The notes under the pieces: model-generated
What the model saw: the letters and a program-made list of their open reading frames with translations, nothing else
Told to the model about the DNA's origin: nothing
The model's database searches: none
Made by a program: the position numbers and the translations under genes
Origin: JBFXEO01 sp050180015
GTDB taxonomy: Bacteria; Bacteroidota; Bacteroidia; Bacteroidales; Tenuifilaceae
Direction: 5' to 3'
Assembly: GCA_050180015.1 (NCBI GenBank)
Contig: JBFXEO010000069.1
Span: forward strand, 1 to 12,723
Length of the DNA: 12,723 bases
Part shown: piece after piece, positions 7,123-12,723 of the stretch
How positions within the stretch are numbered: position 1 is the first letter of the stretch
Layout: each line of letters opens with the position of its first letter

Positions 7123-8250
7123 TTACCCCGCCGTTAATCTGCGTGCCAGGGTTTCCATTATTTCAACCCCGTCGGGTATAATTTCATCGGGGAAATCATA
7201 CTCGGGCGAGTGAATGTCGGGTTGGTCTTCGCCCGAACCGAGCCCATATATAATCGACGGACAACATGCGGAGAAGTGGGCAAAATCCTCGCTCCAGCGG
7301 TTCGGTTGCTCTAGGTATATAACCTCTCTATGCTGAGATTTTCCAACATCCTCCAGCAAATGGGTTAACTCCGAATCGCAAACCGATGCCGGATAATCGT
7401 CGGCAAACGATATGGATACGCCCAGCCCGTGCTTTTTGGCGATTTGTGCCGATTGGCGCACGGCATTCTCCGAAAGTATCGCCATATCGTCATCGTCAAA
7501 CGCCCGCAGGGTTGCCATTATCACAGCCGATCCCGCCGATGTACCAAAGGCAACATCTCCGGCATTTATGTGGATTATGGTAACAAGGACAAAGTCTTTG
7601 AAATTACTTGATTCTTTCAGGGTTAACAGCATTTTTACTATTTCAGCAACCGCTTCGGCCGGATTCAAGCCTCGCTCGGGGTACGCAGCATGAGAGTTTT
7701 TCCCTGTCAGGTGTATTATTAAACCCTTTGATGCTGCCGAAAAGGTGTATTTACCCATAATAATGCTACCCCTAGGGTATTTAGGAAGGTTATGCAGCGC
7801 TACTGCATAGCTGGGCAAAAGGTTGAGCTCCTCCAGCCTTTCAATTGATTTTTTTGCCCCCTCCCCATTCTCTTCCGATGGTTGGTATAGCAGGATAACC
7901 CTTCCGTGCGACAATGGTTGCTCGCTGAACCTTACCGCTAAGCCTGTAATAATGGACATGTGGCCGTCGTGGCCACAAACGTGGGAAACTCCCGGAACAT
8001 TTGACTTATAAGGAACATTGTTAACCTCGGTAATAGGGAGTGCATCCATATCGCAACGGAATAAAACGCTGGGGCCGCTCTCTTTCCCGTTAAATACGGC
8101 AACCATACCCTCGCCGGCAACATTGGAGTACAGCTCATCAGGGCGGTACCGGCTCAGGAAAAAGCGTAATCGTTTTGCCGTTGCCTTTTCCTGCCCCGAC
8201 AGTTCAGGATTACGGTGTAACTCATGCCTAAGCCTGATTAATTCTTCCAT
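7123..8250 (-). CDS. M20-family metallo-amidohydrolase (N-acyl amino acid / peptide hydrolase)
   Basis: A 375-residue cytoplasmic enzyme with the complete signature of the M20D amidohydrolases (hippurate hydrolase, IAA-amino acid hydrolase, AbgB, N-acetyl-diaminopimelate deacetylase). These are LRHELHRNPELSGQE (7-21), CDMDALP (66-72), VCGHDGH (91-97), PSEENGEGAK (124-133), ALHNLP (151-156), GKNSHAAYPERG (183-194) and DIHSPEYDF (345-353). Probable metal ligands are Cys92, His94, Glu127, His153 and His347; Glu126 is the likely general base. The domain order is catalytic, then dimerisation insert, then catalytic. The start is ATG 8250, which gives the normal family N-terminus; a TTG at 8283 adds 11 atypical residues. 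There is no signal peptide. It is divergent from the EamA permease, so a shared substrate is possible but untested. The exact acyl-amino substrate cannot be read from the sequence. Confidence 0.93.
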   Translation of the reverse strand: MEELIRLRHELHRNPELSGQEKATAKRLRFFLSRYRPDELYSNVAGEGMVAVFNGKESGPSVLFRCDMDALPITEVNNVPYKSNVPGVSHVCGHDGHMSIITGLAVRFSEQPLSHGRVILLYQPSEENGEGAKKSIERLEELNLLPSYAVALHNLPKYPRGSIIMGKYTFSAASKGLIIHLTGKNSHAAYPERGLNPAEAVAEIVKMLLTLKESSNFKDFVLVTIIHINAGDVAFGTSAGSAVIMATLRAFDDDDMAILSENAVRQSAQIAKKHGLGVSISFADDYPASVCDSELTHLLEDVGKSQHREVIYLEQPNRWSEDFAHFSACCPSIIYGLGSGEDQPDIHSPEYDFPDEIIPDGVEIMETLARRLTAG

Positions 8251-8349
8251 TGCTCCAGTATTTTCGACTCGTAAAAGTAACAAAAAACGAAGATTCCATC
8301 AACAGCGAGAAATAAAATATGAAAGTACATTAGCGGCAGTACAAAACAT

Positions 8350-8357
8350 TATTTTTG
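8350..8357 (+). promoter_or_regulatory. Possible -7 promoter element of the EamA permease
   Basis: TATTTTTG fits TAnnTTTG and is 56 bases before ATG 8414. No TTTG lies at the expected -33 distance, and the region is AT-rich, so the match could be chance. Confidence 0.35.
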
Positions 8358-8413
8358 CATCTTCTTAAACCATTTCCCTGGGTTAAACTCAAATTACCGC
8401 AAATAAATATTCC

Positions 8414-9364
8414 ATGCAACGTAATACTACTGGGGTTTATGTAGCCGTGGTAATGTCCATGGTTTTTTGGTCGCTCTCGTTTATATGGTACAAGGAGGTT
8501 TTTGTTTTTTACAAACCGATAACGCTTGTTTTTGCCCGGTTAATCATTTCGAGTATTTTTCTTTTTGTTGCCTCCGGCATACTGAAAAAATTGGTAAGAA
8601 TTAGCCGCAGTGACATAAAATTATTCTTCCTGCTGGCATTCTTTGAACCTTTCCTATACTTTATCGGCGAAAGTTTTGGAATGACAATGGTGTCTTCAAC
8701 CCTGGCATCGGTAATAGTATCGACCATACCGTTGTTTAGCCCAATTGGTGAGTTCTACATCTACAAACAAAAAGTTTCGCCGATGAATTTTTTGGGAATC
8801 CTGGTATCGGTGGTCGGAGTTGGAATGGTTGTTTTTAGCAACGGGTTTGGCCAGGTAAATGCAAATCCTGCTGGCGTAGCTTTAATGCTGCTGGCCGTGG
8901 TTTCGGCCTTGTGTTACTCTCTAATTCTTCGAAAACTAACATCAAAGTACAACGTATTCTCCATAATTACCTACCAGAATACCATTGGTGTACTCTACTT
9001 TTTACCGCTATTCTTTACCTTTGAGTATAGCCATTTTATTTCCGTGGGGATAAGTTGGCGGTCGTTGATTCCGCTGCTTAAGCTGGGAGTTTTTGCTTCA
9101 ACTTTTGCTTTTTTACTTTTTACATACTCGGTAAAACACCTGGGTGTAACGGGCGCAAATACATTCACCAACGCCATTCCCGTATTAACCGCTGTTTTCG
9201 CCGACTTCCTGCTGGATGAAAAAATTACACCGATAATGATTGGCGGTATTAGTGTTGTTGTACTGGGGTTATTCCTATCGCAAATAACACGCGGAAGAAT
9301 GCAAAAGGTTTTTGCCTTTATTCCGGTTGGGCTAATAACAAAAGCAAGGCTGAAGAAAGAATAG
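8414..9364 (+). CDS. EamA/DMT-family permease
   Basis: A 316-residue inner-membrane protein with about ten hydrophobic helices arranged as two EamA repeats (about 8-142 and 152-290), the usual architecture and length of drug/metabolite transporters. Recognisable stretches are MVFWSLSFIWYK (16-27), STLASVIVSTIPLFSPIGEF (95-114) and, in the second repeat, GANTFTNAIPVLTAVFADFL (247-266) followed by DEKIT. It ends in a short basic cytoplasmic tail. Members export or import amino acids, nucleotides, sugars or other metabolites; the substrate cannot be told here. ATG 8414 is the only reasonable start. It is a single gene, divergent from the M20 amidohydrolase (163 bp between starts) and convergent with prfB. 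The 177 bp behind it has only weak AT-rich hairpins (for example 9398-9413) and no clear terminator. Confidence 0.9.
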   Translation: MQRNTTGVYVAVVMSMVFWSLSFIWYKEVFVFYKPITLVFARLIISSIFLFVASGILKKLVRISRSDIKLFFLLAFFEPFLYFIGESFGMTMVSSTLASVIVSTIPLFSPIGEFYIYKQKVSPMNFLGILVSVVGVGMVVFSNGFGQVNANPAGVALMLLAVVSALCYSLILRKLTSKYNVFSIITYQNTIGVLYFLPLFFTFEYSHFISVGISWRSLIPLLKLGVFASTFAFLLFTYSVKHLGVTGANTFTNAIPVLTAVFADFLLDEKITPIMIGGISVVVLGLFLSQITRGRMQKVFAFIPVGLITKARLKKE

Positions 9365-9541
9365 CTGACGGTTGATAGTTTTTCCGCGAAACGAATACGT
9401 TAAGCGTTAAACGATAGTTAAGCCTGCACGGTTAGTAAGTAATCAGATAGATGGTGGCAAGTAGGCAGTAAGAATACAAAATTCACACGCCAGACGCATT
9501 GGCCCAAACACTCCTGCCTAAAATCAACGACCGGCTGGGGG

Positions 9542-10631
9542 TTATTCCCCGCCAAACTGCATCAGGTACGATTTTGTACAATCGCTAAGATCGCCATCGA
9601 GAATTGCATTAACGTCCGATGTTTCGTAACCACTCCGTAAGTCCTTAACCAGCTTGTAGGGGTGTAGTATGTAGTTACGGATCTGCGATCCCCATTCAAT
9701 TTTTTTCTTTTTTCCCTCTATTTCGGCCTGAACTTCCTGCCGTTTTCGCAGCTCCAGCTCGTACAGGTGCGACTTTAGCAACCGCATGGCGTTTTCCTTG
9801 TTTTGAAACTGGGAACGGGACTCTGTATTTTCAATTACAATGCCGGTGGGTATATGGTATAAACGAACCCCCGTTTCCACCTTGTTTACATTCTGCCCCC
9901 CGGCTCCCGACGACCGGTAGGTATCCCACTTAATATCGGCAGGGTTTACAACAATCTCAATGGTATCATCAATGGCCGGAGATACAAACACCGAAGCAAA
10001 CGAAGTGTGCCGACGGGCGTTGGAGTCGAATGGCGATATACGCACCAAGCGGTGAACGCCATTCTCGCCCTTAAGGTAGCCGTAGGCCATGTCTCCCTCA
10101 AACTCGAGTGTGCACGATTTAACGCCGGCCTCCTCGCCATCCTGAATATCGATAACCTTTACCCCGTAGCCATTCCTTTCGCCATAACGCATATACATGC
10201 GCATTAGCATTGCGGCCCAATCCATACTTTCTGTTCCCCCTGCCCCCGAGTTAATTTTCATAATTGCACCCAGCTTATCCTCCTCGTTGCGGAGCATATT
10301 CCTGAGTTCAAGGCCCTCTATGGCCGTGGTAGCTTCCCTGAAATGCTTATCAACCTCATCGTTCGTGGCAGCACCCTCGCGGGCAAAATCAAAAATAACC
10401 TGTAAATCATCGACTAAACGGCTAACCGTGGCAAAGCCATCGGTCCACAGCTTAATTCCGGCAACTTTTTTGAGCTGCCTTTCTGCTTCGGCGGGATTAT
10501 CCCAAAAAACAGGCGATTGTGTTTTTTGCTCCTCTTCCTCCAGCTGAATTAATTTACCGTCAATGTCAAAGGTGCCTCCTCAGCGCATCCGCACGCCTTA
10601 CAATCTCCCTAACCTGATCAATAGTAATCAT
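9542..10631 (-). CDS. prfB: Peptide chain release factor 2, expressed by programmed +1 frameshift
   Basis: The gene starts at ATG 10631 and reads 21 codons (MITIDQVREIVRRADALRRH plus Leu) to an in-frame TGA at 10568-10566. Skipping the T at 10568 and continuing with GAC at 10567 gives 341 more residues to TAA at 9542, 362 in all, against about 365 for the E. coli protein. The joined product has SPVFWDNPAEAE near 39-50, the stop-codon-reading tripeptide SPF at 199-201 and the catalytic GGQ at 244-246. It recognises UGA and UAA and releases the finished peptide on the ribosome. The slippery site copies the classical autoregulatory arrangement, in which low RF2 favours the shift. If only the ATG at 10297 is used, the protein appears as an N-terminally truncated 251 residues, which is an artefact. 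A match to the Bacteroidota -7 element precedes it. Convergent with the EamA gene. Confidence 0.97.
10565..10580 (-). promoter_or_regulatory. prfB programmed +1 frameshift site
   Basis: Minus strand AGGAGGCACCTTTGAC. The internal Shine-Dalgarno-like AGGAGG (10580-10575) is one codon before CTT (10571-10569), which is followed by the in-frame stop TGA and a C. Spacing is identical to the E. coli element AGGGGGTATCTTTGAC. The Leu tRNA on CUU slips one base to UUU, and reading resumes at GAC. TGA followed by C is a poor stop context, as expected. Confidence 0.96.
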
Positions 10632-10647
10632 ACCCTGAAAATTTGTG

Positions 10648-10676
10648 CAAAGATAGTGAAATAGCATCTTCGTCAA
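10648..10676 (-). promoter_or_regulatory. Probable prfB promoter
   Basis: On the minus strand GTTG (TTG at 10676-10674), an 18-base spacer, then TATCTTTG (10655-10648). The -7 element is an exact TAnnTTTG; the -33 element is partial and the spacer one base short of consensus. Transcription would start near 10641, leaving a leader of about ten bases before ATG 10631. Confidence 0.6.
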
Positions 10677-10771
10677 CCAGAAAAATAAAAACTGCAATGG
10701 GTAGCGCTGGATGTCTGAATAATCAGAAAATTGGGTACAGGCCGCTTTTAGTATCCCATAGGGGGCCGCTT

Positions 10772-10970
10772 CTTCCCGGTATTCTCTCATCCTGTACAAC
10801 AGGGAACGGGTACAACGGGTGCTTAGAAAAAGTTTTTTTCTAAGCAGAAAATTCAGAACGAGTGCTTAGAGAATTATATTTTCCTAAGCAGGCAACCCCC
10901 AACGGGTACTTAGGAAAAAATTTTCCCTGGGCAGGAAATTCGAAATAGCCAATTAACAATTACCGGGAAG
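10772..10970. repeat. Ten-base inverted repeat flanking the hairpin array
   Basis: CTTCCCGGTA (10772-10781) and its exact reverse complement TACCGGGAAG (10961-10970) enclose the three tandem hairpin units. A further partial copy, CTTCCCGG, is at 11030-11037 and can also pair with the 10963-10970 arm. No match extends beyond ten bases, and no target-site duplication was noticed. Confidence 0.55.
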
Positions 10971-11046
10971 GTAAGGTTCTGGTTCCCAATACCCGCTGCC
11001 TTAAATTAACGTGAGGGGGTAAGGTGGCTCTTCCCGGGTTGTACCC
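10808..11046. repeat. Nine-base inverted repeat around the array
   Basis: GGGTACAAC (10808-10816) and GTTGTACCC (11038-11046) are exact reverse complements 221 bases apart. The left arm overlaps the start of hairpin unit 1, and the right arm overlaps the dispersed repeat copy. A second GTACAAC is at 10794-10800. Whether these are recombinase-binding arms is unknown. Confidence 0.5.
10815..10944. repeat. Three tandem 43-44 bp hairpin-forming units
   Basis: Units begin at 10815, 10858 and 10902, each opening ACGGGT or ACGAGT followed by RCTTAG. Unit 1 has a perfect 12-bp stem, TGCTTAGAAAAA (10820-10831) with TTTTTCTAAGCA (10835-10846), and a three-base loop. Unit 2 keeps TGCTTAG/CTAAGCA (10863-10869 with 10884-10890) plus a looser AT-rich upper stem. 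Unit 3 pairs CTTAGG (10909-10914) with CCTGGG (10926-10931) using two G-T wobbles, then AAA/TTT. The stem bases are kept while the loops differ, which suggests the fold matters or that the units share a palindromic ancestor. Possible roles are recombinase sites, protein-binding sites or structured leader RNA. They do not look like intrinsic terminators because no T-run follows the stems. Confidence 0.75.
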
Positions 11047-11062
11047 TGAGCCTGTGGAAGGG
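11044..11062 (-). repeat. Dispersed intergenic repeat, copy 2
   Basis: On the minus strand CCCTTCCACAGGCTCAGGG, matching copy 1 at 5561-5579 in 17 of 19 positions, in inverted orientation. It lies 124 bp before the chosen recombinase start. Confidence 0.6.
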
Positions 11063-11185
11063 CAAACATAAAATCCAGATACTTTCTTACATTTCAAACA
11101 CGAGTTGTTTTATCTACTCCGAGAATTACCGCGTATCAAAATTTTTGCTAAATTCGTTACCGTTGAATTAACCTACCCACGCTTT

Positions 11186-12322
11186 ATGACCAGGCAAACT
11201 GTAGTGTTGGAGCCATCGGAACATCGAAACCAGCAGGTTATACTAATAAAATTCAGCTGGGATAAAATGTTGATCGGTTTGGTAAAAGAGATTCCCGGCA
11301 GCAAATGGAGCAGCACAAAACGATGCTGGTATATTCCCCGGGCAAGCTACAACCTCAACCAAATTTTTAATCTTTTTAAGGATCACGCCCGGGTAGATTA
11401 CACCGCGCTTAAATTGCAAGGCATAATGGACGACAAGCAGAACAGGGAGACTAAAAACACCGCCACGCCAAGCGCAGACCAGCCCAACATCAACGTTAAA
11501 GCATTCAGGATATGGCTACTCCACAAGCGCTACAGCGAAAATACGATACGAACCTACACCGAAATACTCGATACCTTTTTAAGGTACATGCACCCGGCTC
11601 CACCCGATGAAATTACCAATGAAATGGTTGTCCGTTACGTACACGATTACATTTTAGGTGAGGGGTACAGCTACTCGTACCAAAATCAGGTAGTCAGCGC
11701 GCTTAAGCTATTCTTCAGCGCAATTGTCAACTCCAGAATTGATATTGAAAAGCTGGAACGCCCCCGGCGCGAGCACAAACTGCCCAACGTGCTCAGCAAG
11801 GAAGACGTTGCCCGGCTAATCAGGCATACCAGGAATACCAAGCATAAAACCATGCTGAGCCTTATATACGCCTGCGGGTTACGGCGCAGCGAGCTGCTAA
11901 ACTTAAAACCCCCGGATGTAGATTCCCGGCGGCACCTGCTAATCATACGAAATGCCAAAGGTAAAAAGGACCGGGTAGTACCCATCTCGGATAGAACAAT
12001 AACAATGCTGCGCGAATACTACAAAGCATACCAACCCGCAATATGGCTGTTCGAGGGTTCTAGCCCCGGAGAGCAATACAGCGCAACCAGTATTCAGCAT
12101 GTGCTAAAACAATCGCTATCCAGAGCGGGTATCCCTAAAAAAGCCACGTTACACTGGCTGCGCCACAGCTACGCCACCCACCTGCTCGAAAGTGGCACTG
12201 ACCTACGGTACATCCAAGAACTTCTGGGACACAGAAGTAGCAAAACCACCGAAATATACACCCATGTAACAGAAAAAAGCATAGAAAAAATTCGTTCGCC
12301 CTTTGACGATTTAAAAATTTAA
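11186..12322 (+). CDS. Tyrosine recombinase / site-specific integrase
   Basis: A 378-residue protein from ATG 11186; a TTG at 11105 would add 27 residues. The catalytic domain is complete: Arg233 in CGLRRSELLNL, Lys258 in NAKGKKDR, His323 and Arg326 in LHWLRHSYATHL, His349 in ELLGHRSS and the nucleophile Tyr358 in EIYTHV. A SAM-like core-binding domain covers about 102-190 (FRIWLLHKRYSENTIRTYTE). An extra N-terminal domain of about 75 residues has the motif KWSSTKRCWYIP (40-51), and a variable linker follows. It cuts and rejoins DNA through a 3'-phosphotyrosine. It is not an obvious integron integrase, because no extra segment is seen between the Arg and His-x-x-Arg patches. No phage, conjugation or cargo genes accompany it in the window. 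The hairpin array directly upstream could be its site or its control region. The C-terminus ends SPFDDLKI. Confidence 0.93.
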   Translation: MTRQTVVLEPSEHRNQQVILIKFSWDKMLIGLVKEIPGSKWSSTKRCWYIPRASYNLNQIFNLFKDHARVDYTALKLQGIMDDKQNRETKNTATPSADQPNINVKAFRIWLLHKRYSENTIRTYTEILDTFLRYMHPAPPDEITNEMVVRYVHDYILGEGYSYSYQNQVVSALKLFFSAIVNSRIDIEKLERPRREHKLPNVLSKEDVARLIRHTRNTKHKTMLSLIYACGLRRSELLNLKPPDVDSRRHLLIIRNAKGKKDRVVPISDRTITMLREYYKAYQPAIWLFEGSSPGEQYSATSIQHVLKQSLSRAGIPKKATLHWLRHSYATHLLESGTDLRYIQELLGHRSSKTTEIYTHVTEKSIEKIRSPFDDLKI

Positions 12323-12572
12323 GGTTACATTAGCGTAAAGTTTCACAAAAATATCATGCCATTTTACTGTACAATATATGCAAGGATGGACGGATGAAGT
12401 TAGTTCTATAGTATATATAAGGGAGTTACAGGCCATTTTGAAGATGTGAAAGGTTAATGTTCTTTCAGAATTAACGGGTATAAATAAATACTATGACTAA
12501 TTAATTCATTTAATTATTTTTTTTATGTCATTAGATAGACTTTAAATATTGTTAAACCTAAAACTTAATTCT

Positions 12573-12723
12573 ATGAAAAGTAAATTATTATTAATTGGAT
12601 TTGCCTTCGTGCTTTCGTTTAATTCTTGTAGAACGGTACAAATTTCAGACTTGAAACCACAAGGTCAAGTAGAAAAGCTTTTACCTTCTCTTGAGCCCCA
12701 GATTGACATTGCTTCTCTTGAAA
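12573..12723 (+). CDS. Putative lipoprotein, N-terminal fragment (runs off the window)
   Basis: Fifty open codons from ATG 12573 to the window edge. The N-terminus MKSKLLLIGFAFVLSFNSC is a lipoprotein signal peptide: two lysines, a hydrophobic core and a lipobox ending in Cys19. The predicted mature part begins CRTVQISDLKPQGQVEKLLP. No domain is recognisable. The preceding 250 bp (12323-12572) is clearly more AT-rich than the rest of the window and shows no gene and no clear promoter match. That compositional change right after the recombinase may mark acquired DNA, but the stretch seen is too short to be sure. Confidence 0.7.
   Translation, partial: MKSKLLLIGFAFVLSFNSCRTVQISDLKPQGQVEKLLPSLEPQIDIASLE

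Larger units (their letters stand above)
10677..11185. other. Palindrome-rich noncoding region between prfB and the recombinase gene
   Basis: No credible gene is seen in this stretch of about 500 bases. It holds a direct repeat GGCCGCTT (10740-10747, 10764-10771), a small hairpin CCTGT/ACAGG (10791-10803), a three-unit hairpin array (10815-10944), two long-range inverted repeat pairs and a copy of the dispersed repeat (11044-11062). The motif GGGTAC recurs at 10733, 10808 and 10905, and in reverse near 11041. The recombinase promoter should lie here, but no exact TAnnTTTG was found. The closest is TACATTTC at 11088-11095. Confidence 0.65.

Noticed and set aside
7386..8368. Several plus-strand open frames opposite the amidohydrolase
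   Set aside because: Shadows of the M20 coding sequence; no domain features of their own.
9398..9413. Terminator hairpin CGTTAA/TTAAACG between the EamA gene and prfB
   Set aside because: Short AT-rich stem with a bulge and no T-run; not distinguishable from chance.
10569..10799. Minus-strand open frame of 77 codons upstream of prfB starting MYRMREYREE
   Set aside because: Only its last 21 codons, from ATG 10631, are real, as the prfB leader segment. The upstream part runs through the probable prfB promoter and has no family features.
10815..10944. CRISPR array
   Set aside because: Repeats are imperfect hairpins in direct tandem with no unique spacers of constant length, and no cas genes are present.
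10815..10944. Tandem intrinsic terminators
   Set aside because: T-runs are inside the stems rather than after them, and no gene ends here: prfB and the recombinase both read away from the array.
10808..11046. Integron attC sites or a cassette array next to the recombinase
   Set aside because: The outer arms GTACAAC/GTTGTAC do not fit RYYYAAC/GTTRRRY, the units are shorter than attC sites, no cassette ORFs lie between them, and the recombinase lacks an obvious IntI-specific insertion.

Overview
The window looks like a chromosomal piece of a Bacteroidota bacterium, probably class Bacteroidia. The evidence is the -33/-7 promoter motif TTTG-N19-TAnnTTTG upstream of several genes, weak use of Shine-Dalgarno sites, a dispersed CCCTTCGACAGGCTC-type intergenic repeat of a kind I recall from Bacteroidota genomes, and the style of the tyrosine recombinase. 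I cannot fix the genus from sequence alone.

Left part (1-3400, minus strand): an operon-like run of a CheR-type methyltransferase, then a large membrane sensor (Cache-like sensor, HAMP, GAF, heptad coiled coil, two PAS), then the start of a second CheR-type methyltransferase cut off by the window edge. Gaps are only 14-25 bp. The sensor has neither a histidine-kinase domain nor an MCP signalling hairpin, so two methyltransferases bracket a scaffold-like receptor.

Middle part (3663-10631): mostly single housekeeping or accessory genes in mixed orientation. They are a membrane-anchored endonuclease/exonuclease/phosphatase-family hydrolase (-), purQ (+) with a textbook Bacteroides-type promoter, an LPG-synthase/UPF0104-type membrane protein (-), an M20 amidohydrolase (-), an EamA/DMT permease (+), and prfB (-). 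prfB is split by the classical programmed +1 frameshift at an in-frame UGA. Its N-terminal 111 residues are lost if only open frames starting at ATG are read.

Right part (10660-12723): a noncoding stretch of about 0.5 kb rich in palindromes, then a tyrosine recombinase (+), then an AT-rich gap and the start of a lipoprotein gene (+). The noncoding stretch carries three tandem 43-44 bp units that each fold into a hairpin. It also has two pairs of longer-range inverted repeats (CTTCCCGGTA/TACCGGGAAG and GGGTACAAC/GTTGTACCC) and one copy of the dispersed repeat. It could be a substrate or regulatory region of the adjacent recombinase, or a degraded non-autonomous element; the sequence alone does not decide.

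The two places most worth following are the CheR-sensor-CheR operon, with its exact EEM heptad repeats as possible methylation targets, and the hairpin array next to the recombinase. Everything else is conventional.
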